From Streptomyces sp. ISL-10 (GTDB taxonomy: Bacteria; Actinomycetota; Actinomycetes; Streptomycetales; Streptomycetaceae): DNA of 64,000 nucleotides. Each line of letters opens with the position of its first letter. Position 1 is the stretch's first letter. A program made the position numbers and the translations under genes. This document shows, in pieces, positions 35,334-43,695 of this stretch. Under the pieces are notes generated by a model. It was not told where the DNA came from and ran no database searches. It saw nothing but the letters and a program-made list of their open reading frames with translations. The stretch lies in the NCBI RefSeq assembly GCF_018614575.1, contig NZ_JAGGOJ010000027.1, positions 1 to 64,000 of the forward strand, given 5' to 3'.

Positions 35334-35361
35334 TTGACCTGGACTGTGTCCATCGTAGGAT
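35334..35361 (+). promoter_or_regulatory. Probable HrdB-type promoter toward katG
   Basis: TTGACC (35334-35339) and TAGGAT (35356-35361) separated by 16 bp. It would start a transcript near 35368 and give katG a leader of about 300 nt. No better promoter was seen closer to katG. Confidence 0.55.
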
Positions 35362-35417
35362 CGGTTCCGGCGATAGCCAAGGGAGCAGGAGCCTCCAGCA
35401 CGGCAGGAGACGGAGAC

Positions 35418-35465
35418 ATGACGGGACCACCGCCGACCAGCAACTTGGTGGCGAGTTGCGGCTGA
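35418..35465 (+). CDS. Possible leader peptide ORF upstream of katG
   Basis: Within the predicted katG leader an ATG with CAGGAGACGGAGAC upstream opens 15 codons: MTGPPPTSNLVASCG, then TGA. A good ribosome site and a Cys next to the C-terminus make it a candidate upstream ORF. There is no conservation evidence here, so the call is tentative. Confidence 0.3.
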   Translation: MTGPPPTSNLVASCG

Positions 35466-35673
35466 TGGGCCCGTGTCGCGCTGCTCGTGTCGCATCCGCG
35501 GCACCTCTCTCCCAGTCGTGCCCGGAGCCCTCCGCGCGCTCCCCGCGAGGGGACCCGTATGCCGGATGAAGCCGGTCGGCAGCCCGGCCCCGTTCGAGGA
35601 ACGCCCGTGCCCCGACTGTTCCACCGCCAGCGATTACTGAGCACCACAATCCGCCCCGTCGGAAAGGATTCCC

Positions 35674-37905
35674 ATGTCCGAGAACCCTGATGCAATCGTC
35701 ACAGACGCGAAAACGGAGGGCGGAGGTGGCTGCCCGGTCGCGCACGGGCGCGCCCCGCACCCGACGCAGGGCGGGGGAAACCGCCAGTGGTGGTCGGAGC
35801 GGCTCAATCTGAAGATTCTTGCCAAGAACCCCGCCGTGGCCAACCCCCTCGGCCAGGAGTTCGACTACGCCGCGGCGTTCACGTCACTCGATCTCGCAGC
35901 AGTGAAGCGGGACATCGCGGAGGTGCTGACAACCTCCCAGGACTGGTGGCCCGCCGACTTCGGCCACTACGGCCCGTTCATGATCCGGATGGCCTGGCAC
36001 AGCGCGGGCACCTACCGGATCAGCGACGGCCGAGGCGGCGCGGGCGCCGGCCAGCAGCGCTTCGCCCCCCTCAACAGCTGGCCGGACAACGGGAATCTCG
36101 ACAAGGCCCGCCGCCTGCTGTGGCCGGTCAAGAAGAAGTACGGCCAGAACATCTCGTGGGCCGACCTCATGATTCTCGCGGGCAACGTCGCCCTGGAGTC
36201 GATGGGTTTCAAGACCTTCGGCTTCGCCGGCGGTCGTGCGGACGTCTGGGAGCCCGAGGAGGACGTCTACTGGGGTCCCGAGTCCACTTGGCTCGGCGAC
36301 GAGCGCTACACCGGCGACCGGGAGCTGGAGAACCCGCTCGGCGCGGTCCAGATGGGCCTCATCTACGTCAACCCGGAGGGTCCGAACGGCACCCCGGACC
36401 CGCTCGCCGCAGCCCGCGACATCCGTGAGACGTTCCGCCGGATGGCGATGAACGACGAGGAGACGGTCGCCCTGATCGCGGGCGGTCACACCTTCGGCAA
36501 GACCCACGGCGCGGGCCCGGCGGACGCTGTCGGCCCCGACCCCGAGGCCGCCCCGATCGAGGAGCAGGGCCTCGGCTGGAGGAACAGCCACGGCACCGGC
36601 AAGGGCGGCGACACGATCACCAGCGGTCTCGAGGGAATCTGGACGAACACCCCGACCGCATGGGACAACAGCTTCTTCGAGATTCTCTTCGGCTACGAGT
36701 GGGAGCTGTTCAAGAGCCCCGCCGGGGCGCACCAGTGGAGGCCGAAGGACGGCGGCGGCACGGGTACGGTTCCCGACGCCCATGACCCGTCGAAGAGCCA
36801 CGCCCCGACGATGCTGACGACCGACCTCTCGCTCCGGTTCGACCCGGCGTACGAGCAGATCTCGCGGCGCTTCCTCGAAAACCCCGACGAGTTCGAGGAC
36901 GCCTTCGCCCGGGCGTGGTTCAAACTGACCCATCGCGACATGGGCCCGGTCGTGCGCTACCTCGGCCCGGAGGTCCCGAGCGAGACCCTGCTGTGGCAGG
37001 ACCCCCTCCCCGAGGTCACGCACGCGCTCGTCGACGCCGAGGACATCGCCGCCCTCAAGCGCCAGATCCTCGGCCAGGACCTGTCGGTGTCCCAGCTCGT
37101 GTCCACCGCGTGGGCCTCGGCCTCGACCTTCCGGGGCAGCGACAAGCGCGGCGGCGCCAACGGTGCGCGCATCCGCCTCCAGCCGCAGAGCGGGTGGGAG
37201 GTCAACGACCCCGACCAGCTGGCGACGGTGCTGCGCACCCTGGAGGGGGTCCGGCAGTCCTTCAACGCCGCCCAGACCGGCGGCAAGCAGATCTCGCTCG
37301 CCGATCTGATCGTGCTCGCCGGTGCTGCCGCCGTCGAACAGGCTGCCAAGGACGCGGGCTTCGACGTCCAGGTTCCCTTCACGCCGGGCCGCGTCGACGC
37401 GTCGCAGGAGCAGACCGACGTGGAGTCGTTCGCCGCGCTCGAGCCGACGGCCGACGGGTTCCGCAACTACCTCGGGAAGGGCAACCGGCTGCCGGCCGAG
37501 TACCTGTTGCTCGACCGGGCCAACCTGCTGACCCTGAGCGCCCCCGAGATGACGGTCCTCGTCGGTGGCCTCCGCGTCCTGGGAACGAACTACCAGCAGT
37601 CGCCGCTCGGCGTCTTCACCACAACCCCGGGGTCGCTGACCAACGACTTCTTCGTCAACCTGCTCGATCTGGGCACGACGTGGAAGGCGACGTCCGAGGA
37701 CGCGAACACGTTCGAGGGCCGCGACGCCGCCACGGGCGAGGTCAAGTGGACGGGCAGCCGTGCCGACCTCGTCTTCGGGTCGAACTCCGAGCTGCGCGCG
37801 CTCGCGGAGGTCTACGCGAGCGATGACGCGAAGGAGAAGTTCGTGAACGAGTTCGTCGCGGCGTGGGACAAGGTGATGAACCTCGACCGGTTCGACCTCG
37901 TCTGA
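35674..37905 (+). CDS. katG: Catalase-peroxidase
   Basis: Bifunctional haem catalase-peroxidase of 743 aa, full length. The distal site is Arg 105, Trp 108, His 109 (MIRMAWHSAGTYR); the proximal His 272 is in GGHTFGKTHGAG. The Met-Tyr-Trp adduct needed for catalase activity is complete (Trp 108, Tyr 231 in GLIYVNPEGP, Met 257 in RRMAMND). The N- and C-terminal peroxidase-like halves are both present. ATG follows GGAAAGGATT. The divergent Fur-family gene is the likely repressor. A 36-bp palindrome follows the stop. Confidence 0.97.
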   Translation: MSENPDAIVTDAKTEGGGGCPVAHGRAPHPTQGGGNRQWWSERLNLKILAKNPAVANPLGQEFDYAAAFTSLDLAAVKRDIAEVLTTSQDWWPADFGHYGPFMIRMAWHSAGTYRISDGRGGAGAGQQRFAPLNSWPDNGNLDKARRLLWPVKKKYGQNISWADLMILAGNVALESMGFKTFGFAGGRADVWEPEEDVYWGPESTWLGDERYTGDRELENPLGAVQMGLIYVNPEGPNGTPDPLAAARDIRETFRRMAMNDEETVALIAGGHTFGKTHGAGPADAVGPDPEAAPIEEQGLGWRNSHGTGKGGDTITSGLEGIWTNTPTAWDNSFFEILFGYEWELFKSPAGAHQWRPKDGGGTGTVPDAHDPSKSHAPTMLTTDLSLRFDPAYEQISRRFLENPDEFEDAFARAWFKLTHRDMGPVVRYLGPEVPSETLLWQDPLPEVTHALVDAEDIAALKRQILGQDLSVSQLVSTAWASASTFRGSDKRGGANGARIRLQPQSGWEVNDPDQLATVLRTLEGVRQSFNAAQTGGKQISLADLIVLAGAAAVEQAAKDAGFDVQVPFTPGRVDASQEQTDVESFAALEPTADGFRNYLGKGNRLPAEYLLLDRANLLTLSAPEMTVLVGGLRVLGTNYQQSPLGVFTTTPGSLTNDFFVNLLDLGTTWKATSEDANTFEGRDAATGEVKWTGSRADLVFGSNSELRALAEVYASDDAKEKFVNEFVAAWDKVMNLDRFDLV

Positions 37906-37910
37906 CCATG

Positions 37911-37946
37911 ACGTCCAGGCCGGCCGGTACCGGCCGGCCTGGACGT
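37911..37946 (+). terminator. 36-bp perfect palindrome after katG
   Basis: Two 18-base arms, ACGTCCAGGCCGGCCGGT and its exact complement, with no spacer, start 5 bp after the katG stop. As RNA it gives a very stable hairpin and is the likely katG terminator. Confidence 0.8.
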
Positions 37947-38101
37947 TCTGCGTCGCGTGGCGTCGCGAACCAGTACGGCGCCGGCTGCCCGAGCACGGAG
38001 CATGACCGCCACGGCCGACCTGGGCAGCACGGTGGAACGCAGAGTGCCCGCACTGTCCGCGTGTGGGGGTCGATGCGGCGCCAGTCGGCCACGGCGTGCC
38101 G

Positions 38102-38115
38102 ACTAGCCTTGCACC
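38102..38115 (+). promoter_or_regulatory. Probable leaderless promoter of the M20 peptidase gene
   Basis: TAGCCT at 38102-38107 fits TANNNT and lies 8 bp before the ATG at 38116. No ribosome site is present, which fits a leaderless transcript. Confidence 0.5.
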
Positions 38116-39216
38116 ATGACGACGCACAAGACCGTCCAAGTGAGTGTTGAGGCGATGCTTGAGGACCTCAAAACACTCGTCGAGATCGAGTCTCCATCGC
38201 GCGATCTCGACGCCTTGACGGTATCGGCCAAAGCTGTCGCCGCTGTCATCGAGAGCCGCCTCGGCGGCCAGGCCGTGCTCATTGAAAGCGAAGCCGGGCC
38301 GCACGTCCACTGGTCAGCTGGTGGCGATCCCCACGTACTGATCCTCGGTCACCATGACACGGTGTTTCCGCTCGGCACCCTTGAACGCCGCCCGTTCATG
38401 GTCGAAGACGGGCATGCGACCGGTCCCGGGGTCTTTGACATGCTTGGCGGTCTGGTACAGGCAGTTCATGGCCTGGCGACGCTCGATGACCGGTCAGGCG
38501 TCGAGATCCTGGTGACCGCCGACGAAGAGGTCGGCTCCCGCTCCTCTCGAGCTCTCATCGAAGAACGAGCCCTTGCTTGCGGCTCTGTACTCGTTCTCGA
38601 GGGCGCCGCTGATGGTGGCGCGCTGAAGACCGGCCGTAAAGGCTGCGGCACGTTCCGCGTCTCTGTGACGGGCCGTGCGTCGCACGCGGGCCTTGAGCCC
38701 GCAGCCGGGGTCAACGCGCTGATCGAAGCAGCACACCAGGTACTGGACATCGCAGCGCTCGGCCGACCGGACATCGGCACGACTGTCACCCCGACCGTCG
38801 CGTCCGCAGGCACCCTCGACAACGTCGTTCCCGCAGCGGCGACCGTCGTCGTCGACGTCCGCGTCGAGGCGGCCGGCGAGAAAGAACGCATCGAATCCGC
38901 GTTCGCGGCACTGTCTCCGCATCTCGACGAGGCGGAGATCACGGTTCAGGGAGCCGTCAGCCGACCCCCGATGCCCGAGTCGGCGTCGGCCGAGCTCTTT
39001 GCGGTGGCCAAGCGGCTGCTTCCCGACCTCGAAGGCAAGGCAGTCGGCGGCGGAAGTGACGGCAACTTCACGGCCGCGCTGGGTGTGCCGACACTTGACG
39101 GCCTTGGAGCAGTCGGGGGCGGTGCCCACGCCGACCACGAGTACCTGGTGATCGAAGCCATGGCCGAGCGGGCGAACCTCGTTGCTGGACTGGTGGACGC
39201 GATGCGTCACGCATAG
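38116..39216 (+). CDS. M20-family metallopeptidase (carboxypeptidase G2-like)
   Basis: Di-zinc hydrolase of 366 aa. Metal-ligand motifs: LILGHHDTVFPLGTLE (first His/Asp), GPGVFDMLGGL (bridging Asp), VTADEEVGSRSS (catalytic Glu and Glu ligand), and a C-terminal His in GGGAHADHEYL. The inserted dimerisation domain has GRASHAGLEPAAGVNALIEA. No signal peptide, so cytoplasmic. M20 CPG2-like enzymes remove C-terminal glutamate or hydrolyse N-acyl amino acids; the substrate is not evident. Codon use is slightly less GC-biased than its neighbours. Confidence 0.9.
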   Translation: MTTHKTVQVSVEAMLEDLKTLVEIESPSRDLDALTVSAKAVAAVIESRLGGQAVLIESEAGPHVHWSAGGDPHVLILGHHDTVFPLGTLERRPFMVEDGHATGPGVFDMLGGLVQAVHGLATLDDRSGVEILVTADEEVGSRSSRALIEERALACGSVLVLEGAADGGALKTGRKGCGTFRVSVTGRASHAGLEPAAGVNALIEAAHQVLDIAALGRPDIGTTVTPTVASAGTLDNVVPAAATVVVDVRVEAAGEKERIESAFAALSPHLDEAEITVQGAVSRPPMPESASAELFAVAKRLLPDLEGKAVGGGSDGNFTAALGVPTLDGLGAVGGGAHADHEYLVIEAMAERANLVAGLVDAMRHA

Positions 39217-39469
39217 GAACGCGAACATGTGAGTTCCTCGGATGAACGGCGGTTGCTGATCGGCCAGTTGAGGTCCCCGGAGCGCCTCACCACGCGGGAA
39301 GGAAGCCCGCGTGCGGGTCCGGCTCCACGCCTCGCCGCCGACGAAGCTGCGGGCGGACTCGTGTCCTTCGAGGGTGCGGTCGCATGCGTACTCGCGCAAC
39401 CGTGTCGCAGTCGCTGCGGTGATTCACGGAGGTCGGGCGTCGGACTGCAGGTACGGCTGGACATGCGAA

Positions 39470-39502
39470 CCCGTGTCGTAACAGTATTAGTTGCGACACG
39501 GG
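39470..39502. promoter_or_regulatory. Long inverted repeat upstream of the Rrf2 gene
   Basis: CCCGTGTCGTAAC and GTTGCGACACGGG form 13-bp arms (one mismatch) around AGTATTA, 34 bp before the Rrf2 start. The core GTAAC-N7-GTTGC is repeated as GTAAC-N7-GTTAC upstream of the MFS gene at 40033. The centre may also contain a -10 box (TATTAG). The rest of 39217-39469 shows no gene. Confidence 0.65.
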
Positions 39503-39535
39503 TGACGTCGACGACTTCGGATGGCGGGAGGTCTC

Positions 39536-39970
39536 ATGAGCACGAGCAGTCGCATGACCGTGGCCACGCACACACTCACCTGGATGGCATGGGTCTGTCC
39601 CAAGCGCCCCGACGGCATCGTGACATCCGACCAGATCGCCGCCAGCGTCAACACCAACCCTGTTGTCATCCGCCGCACCCTTGGAAGTCTGCGCGACGCG
39701 GGTCTGGTTGAGTCGCAGCGGGGTCAGGGCGCGGGCTGGCGGCTGGCCCGCGCTCCGGAATCGATCACCTTGAGGGACGTCTACCTCGCCGTCGAGCGCG
39801 ATCCGCTCATCGCGCTGCACGCCGCGCCCCCCAATCAGGAGTGCCCCGTCGGGCGGGGCATCCCACCAGTGCTGCGAGAGGTGTACGACCGCGCAGCGGA
39901 GTCGATGAAAGCCGAACTGGCAACCGTCACCGTCGCCGACGTGGCGAGAGAGACGGTTCCCCACCCCTGA
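39536..39970 (+). CDS. Rrf2-family transcriptional regulator
   Basis: Regulator of 144 aa. The winged HTH reads TWMAWVCPKRPDGIVTSDQI, AASVNTNPVVIRRTLGSLRD and AGLVESQRGQGAGWRLARAP. Only one Cys (NQECPVGRG) lies in the region where IscR/NsrR-type members have three, so an Fe-S cluster is unlikely and it resembles the YwnA group. ATG 39536 follows GGGAGG. It is followed by its own terminator and an MFS gene with a matching operator, which makes the MFS pump its probable target. Confidence 0.87.
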   Translation: MSTSSRMTVATHTLTWMAWVCPKRPDGIVTSDQIAASVNTNPVVIRRTLGSLRDAGLVESQRGQGAGWRLARAPESITLRDVYLAVERDPLIALHAAPPNQECPVGRGIPPVLREVYDRAAESMKAELATVTVADVARETVPHP

Positions 39971-39992
39971 GCCAGCCCCCGCAATCGCTGTC

Positions 39993-40014
39993 GGCCGGTC
40001 CTCCCGGACCGGCC
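39993..40014 (+). terminator. Terminator of the Rrf2 gene
   Basis: 9-bp stem (GGCCGGTCC and GGACCGGCC) with a TCCC loop, followed by TCTCTT, 22 bp after the Rrf2 stop. Confidence 0.75.
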
Positions 40015-40032
40015 TCTCTTCGGGCCTTTGTC

Positions 40033-40049
40033 GTAACCATTCCTGTTAC
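40033..40049. promoter_or_regulatory. Operator-like repeat upstream of the MFS gene
   Basis: GTAAC-N7-GTTAC, 27 bp before the GTG of the MFS gene. Same half-sites and spacing as the centre of the repeat at 39470-39502. Confidence 0.6.
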
Positions 40050-40075
40050 ATCCAATCTCTGGAGGTCCCCTCATC

Positions 40076-41272
40076 GTGAACCGATCACTCGTCGTCCTGG
40101 CCGCCGGAATGTTCGCCATCGGCACCGACAGCTTCGTCATCGCCGGCATCCTGCCGGACGCAGCGCACTCCCTCGGTGTCGCGGTCGGCACCGCCGGCTG
40201 GCTGCTCACCGCCTACGCCTTCACCTATGCCGTCCTCGGCCCCGTCATGGCAGCGCTCACCACCCGTTGGCCGCGCCGAAGCCTGTTTCTCGCCGGGTTC
40301 GCCATCTTCACCACTGGCAACCTCGTCACCGCCTTCGCTCCGGCCTTCGGCGTGGCCCTGGCCGCGCGGGCGCTCGCCGGGCTCGGCGGCGCCATGGTCA
40401 CTCCCGCCGCCGTCGCCGCGGCCACCGCGCTCGCGCCACCGGAGCGTCGCGGCCGCGCCATCGCCGCAGTCATGACCGGCCTCAGTGCCGCGACCGCGCT
40501 CGGGGCGCCCATCGGCACGGCGATCGCCGGCCTTACCGGTAACTGGCGGGCCACCATGCTGTTCGTCTCCGCGCTCGGAGTGCTGGCCGCCGCAGGCACA
40601 GCCCTGCTCCTGCGCCCGATACCAACACCCCCGGCAGTGCCGCTGCGCACCCGCGTTGCTCCGCTCGCCGACAGCCGCATCGGCCTGACCCTGCTGACCA
40701 CCCTCCTCGTCTACACCGGTCTGTACACCGTCTACTCCTTCATCGGCGAAAGCCTCGACCGCGCCACCGGCGGCAGCGGCACTACCCTTGCTGCACTGCT
40801 GTTCGTGTGGGGACTGGCCGCCACCGCCGGAACTCTCGGCTCGGGCCGTCTGATCGACCGCTTCGGCCACCGGCGCATCATCAATGCCGCGATCACCGTG
40901 GCCGCTGTCGACTTTGCACTGCTGCCGTGGACGAGCGCACATCTGCCCTCCGCCATCGCGGCACTCCTCTTGTGGGGTGTCTGCGGATGGGGACTCCTGG
41001 CACCGCAGACCCATCGCCTGATCACCGCCATGCCGACGGCGGCACCTCTGCTCACCGGCCTCGCCTCAGCCATGGTCTACGTCGGCGTCTCGGTCGCCCC
41101 CCTGGTCGGGCAGACGGGGATGGCCTGGTTCGGCGCGCACTGGCTCGGTCCCGTCGGTGCAGCGTTCATCGCGCTCGGCCTCGGGGCGGCGGAAGCGGCG
41201 CACGCCGTCATCCACCGACACGCGAGGCACAACGCGCCCACGGCACAGTCTCAGCCATTGCAGTCCAAGTAG
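40076..41272 (+). CDS. MFS transporter, DHA1 type
   Basis: Twelve-helix major facilitator of 398 aa. Features: helix 1 with FAIGTDSFVIAGILPDAA, the loop 2-3 motif TRWPRRSLFLAGF (a variant of motif A), and the motif C-like GLSAATALGAPIGTAIAGLT in helix 5. GTG start at 40076 with CTGGAGG upstream. Resembles AraJ/YdhP/chloramphenicol-export permeases. The upstream operator and the preceding Rrf2 gene suggest inducible efflux; the GNAT gene 44 bp downstream may modify the same compound. Confidence 0.9.
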   Translation: MNRSLVVLAAGMFAIGTDSFVIAGILPDAAHSLGVAVGTAGWLLTAYAFTYAVLGPVMAALTTRWPRRSLFLAGFAIFTTGNLVTAFAPAFGVALAARALAGLGGAMVTPAAVAAATALAPPERRGRAIAAVMTGLSAATALGAPIGTAIAGLTGNWRATMLFVSALGVLAAAGTALLLRPIPTPPAVPLRTRVAPLADSRIGLTLLTTLLVYTGLYTVYSFIGESLDRATGGSGTTLAALLFVWGLAATAGTLGSGRLIDRFGHRRIINAAITVAAVDFALLPWTSAHLPSAIAALLLWGVCGWGLLAPQTHRLITAMPTAAPLLTGLASAMVYVGVSVAPLVGQTGMAWFGAHWLGPVGAAFIALGLGAAEAAHAVIHRHARHNAPTAQSQPLQSK

Positions 41273-41316
41273 CGCACTGCCCTCACAACCCCGTCGAAAG
41301 CAAGGACTGAACGACA

Positions 41317-41820
41317 GTGATCACCACAGAACGCCTCCGGCTGCGCCCGCTCACCGTCGCCGACACCGACTGGTGGGTGCATCTCCACGCCGATGAGGAG
41401 ATCAACCGGTTCGTCGGCAGCTACACCAAAGAGCAGGCCGCAACACGCCTGCACGAGATACAGCAGCAGTGGGCTCAGCGCGGTCATGGACTGTGCGCCG
41501 TCGAACTGCGCAACACAGGCCAAGTGATCGGCCGCTGCGGCCTGAACTGGTGGGAGCAGTTCGGCGAGACCGAGATCGGCTGGACCTTCGCCCGCGCCCA
41601 TTGGGGGCGGGGCTATGCCACGGAAGCGGCCCGAGCGGTCCTCACGTGGGGCTTCGGGCCCCTGAGGCTCAGGCAGATCACCGCCATGATCCATCACGGC
41701 AACACTGCCTCTTCCGCCGTCGCTCAGCGCCTCGGATTCACGCGCCTACGCGAGGACGAGGTCCTCGGCCGCCCCTGCACCATCTACGCCCTGGCCCGGG
41801 ACGACTTCTCTTCCCTCTGA
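41317..41820 (+). CDS. GNAT-family N-acetyltransferase (RimJ/RimL-like)
   Basis: Acetyltransferase of 167 aa. ITTERLRLRPLTVADTDWWV begins the fold, GRCGLNWWEQFGETEIGWTF is strand 4, and the acetyl-CoA pyrophosphate loop is RAHWGRGYATEAARAVLTWG. A late Asn/Ser (HHGNTASSAVAQRLGF) completes the site. GTG 41317 follows AAGGA. It lies in the Rrf2/MFS group; substrate unknown, a role in detoxification is plausible. Confidence 0.88.
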   Translation: MITTERLRLRPLTVADTDWWVHLHADEEINRFVGSYTKEQAATRLHEIQQQWAQRGHGLCAVELRNTGQVIGRCGLNWWEQFGETEIGWTFARAHWGRGYATEAARAVLTWGFGPLRLRQITAMIHHGNTASSAVAQRLGFTRLREDEVLGRPCTIYALARDDFSSL

Positions 41821-41863
41821 ACAACAGAAAGGCGACGGCCTGGCCCGGCCGACTGGTCCTGCG

Positions 41864-41891
41864 CATCCCACATCCCGCATCCCGCATCCCG
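41864..41891. repeat. Four tandem CATCCCR heptamers
   Basis: CATCCCA followed by three copies of CATCCCG between the GNAT and helicase genes. Probably slippage; no function seen. The surrounding 41821-42109 holds no gene. Confidence 0.75.
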
Positions 41892-42109
41892 GAGCGCTCA
41901 GCGCTCCACCTGACGATCGCGTTCTGGCTGAGCCGCGCCGCCCGACAGGCCCGGGCGGTGCCCGTCGCGGTTGGTTTGCGGATTCGTACGCAGCGTGGGG
42001 CACCGGGATGCACGAGGGCGAGGTCTTCGGGCAGACCCGACGGAGGACGGGCAGACCGGCTGAAGCCAAATGGTTCGATGGTAAAATGTGTATACGCTTC
42101 GACGTTCCT

Positions 42110-42137
42110 GGGGCCCGCACCAAGGGGTGCGGGCCCC
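42110..42137 (+). terminator. Strong hairpin in the helicase leader
   Basis: A 12-bp perfect stem (GGGGCCCGCACC and GGTGCGGGCCCC) with an AAGG loop ends 35 bp before the helicase ATG. An AT-rich promoter-like stretch (TAAAAT at 42082-42087) lies just upstream, so the hairpin would sit in the 5' leader. It may attenuate transcription or hold the messenger in a cold-sensitive fold. Confidence 0.6.
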
Positions 42138-42172
42138 GGCTCGTTCCGGCGCCAGACCACGGAAGGGCCCCC

Positions 42173-43588
42173 ATGAACGCGAAGTCGTCAGCCCCTGGGC
42201 ACAGCAGTGCCGACAAGACCCAGCGGGCAACGGCGCCGCGGGGCGAACTCTCGGCGGAGACGCTGACGCCCGGTTCGCCGCCCGCCGAGTCCTTCGCCGA
42301 ACTGGGGCTGCCGCCGGAGGTGGTGCAGGTGATGACCGGCCACGCGGTGACGGAGCCGTTCCCGATCCAGGCGGCCACCCTGCCCGACGCGCTGGCCGGC
42401 CGGGACATCCTCGGCCGCGCGCGGACCGGCTCGGGCAAGACCCTCGCCTTCGGGCTGGCCCTGCTCGTCCGTACGGCAGGCCGGCGCGCCGAGCCGAAGC
42501 AGCCGCTCGGGCTGGTCCTGGTACCGACTCGCGAACTCGCGCAGCAGGTGAGCGACGTGCTGGCACCGTACGCGCTGGCGCTGAAGCTCAGGCTCGCGAC
42601 GGTGGTCGGCGGGGTGTCGATCGGGAGGCAGACAGCCTTGATGCGGGCCGGCGCCGATGTGGTCATCGCGACACCGGGGCGGCTGACCGACCTGGTAGAG
42701 CGCCGGGACTGCCGCCTCGACCAGGTGCGGATCACGGTGCTGGACGAGGCGGACCAGATGTGCGACATGGGGTTCCTGCCGCAGGTGTCGCAGCTCTTGG
42801 ATCGGGTGCGTCCCGAGGGGCAGCGGATGCTGTTCTCGGCCACGCTCGACCGCAACATCGACCATCTGGTCCGGCGCTACCTCCACGACCCGGTACTCGC
42901 CACGGTCGACCGGGCGGCAGGCGCGGTCACCACGATGGAGCACCACGTGCTGCACATCCACCCCGCGGACAAGTACGCGACCGCCACGGAAATCGCTGCC
43001 CGGGACGGCCGGGTGCTGATGTTCCTGGACACCAAGCTCGGCGTCGACCAGTTCACCCGCCATCTGCGCAGCAGCGGTATCCGGGCCTCCGCCCTGCACA
43101 GCGGGAAGTCGCAGCCGCAGCGTACGCACACGCTCGCACAGTTCAAGAACGGTGACGTCACCGTGCTGGTGGCCACCAACGTCGCCGCACGCGGCATCCA
43201 CGTCGACGCGCTCGACCTCGTCGTCAACGTCGACCCGCCCGCCGACCCCAAGGACTACCTCCACCGGGGCGGCCGCACCGCACGCGCCGGCGAGTCGGGC
43301 AGCGTGGTCACCCTCGTCACCCCGAACCAGCGGCGTGACGTGAACCGGATGATGTCCGACGCCGGGATCCGGCCGACGGTCACACAGGTGCGCTCCGGCG
43401 AGGAGAAGCTGACCAGCATCACGGGAGCGAAGCGCCCGCCCACCGGAGGCAAGGCCACCGGCGGCAACGCGCCCTTCCTCGGCCTGGGCACCCGGCCGGG
43501 CCGCTCCCCGAAGGAATCCCGCAAGAGCGCCGAAGCCCGCAAGACCGCGGAAGCCCGCAAAGCCGCCCGGATACGCAGAGGCCACTGA
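42173..43588 (+). CDS. DEAD-box ATP-dependent RNA helicase
   Basis: RNA helicase of 471 aa. Motifs in order: the aromatic Q-region FAELGLPPEVVQ, motif I ARTGSGKT, Ia PTRELA, Ib TPGR, II DEAD (VLDEADQMCDMGF), III SAT, IV-V LVATNVAARGIHVDAL and VI HRGGRTARAG. A basic C-terminal tail (KESRKSAEARKTAEARKAAR) probably binds RNA. ATG 42173 follows GGAAGGG. The hairpin in the leader suggests post-initiation control, as in cold-shock helicases. Confidence 0.93.
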   Translation: MNAKSSAPGHSSADKTQRATAPRGELSAETLTPGSPPAESFAELGLPPEVVQVMTGHAVTEPFPIQAATLPDALAGRDILGRARTGSGKTLAFGLALLVRTAGRRAEPKQPLGLVLVPTRELAQQVSDVLAPYALALKLRLATVVGGVSIGRQTALMRAGADVVIATPGRLTDLVERRDCRLDQVRITVLDEADQMCDMGFLPQVSQLLDRVRPEGQRMLFSATLDRNIDHLVRRYLHDPVLATVDRAAGAVTTMEHHVLHIHPADKYATATEIAARDGRVLMFLDTKLGVDQFTRHLRSSGIRASALHSGKSQPQRTHTLAQFKNGDVTVLVATNVAARGIHVDALDLVVNVDPPADPKDYLHRGGRTARAGESGSVVTLVTPNQRRDVNRMMSDAGIRPTVTQVRSGEEKLTSITGAKRPPTGGKATGGNAPFLGLGTRPGRSPKESRKSAEARKTAEARKAARIRRGH

Positions 43589-43695
43589 CAAGCCAGGAGC
43601 GGGCAGTCAGGACGGCGGAGGAACGGACCGGGCAGCGTCCCGTCTCCGGAGGAAAAGCAGGTGCGCGTAGCCTTGGGCCCTGTCAGGCTCCGCCG

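Noticed and set aside
35884..38310. 808-aa open frame antisense to katG
   Set aside because: A shadow of the GC-rich katG sequence; the protein has no recognisable domain while katG is complete.
39217..39460. Minus-strand open frame before the Rrf2 gene as a transposase fragment
   Set aside because: No transposase motif could be recognised; similarity was only an impression.
41864..41891. CATCCCG heptamers as a CRISPR-like or iteron array
   Set aside because: Units are 7 bp with no spacers and only four copies; slippage is sufficient.
42050..42090. AKWFDGK-like stretch resembling a cold-shock protein start before the helicase
   Set aside because: Only seven residues match and the rest of a CSP fold is absent; the region is better explained as promoter and leader.
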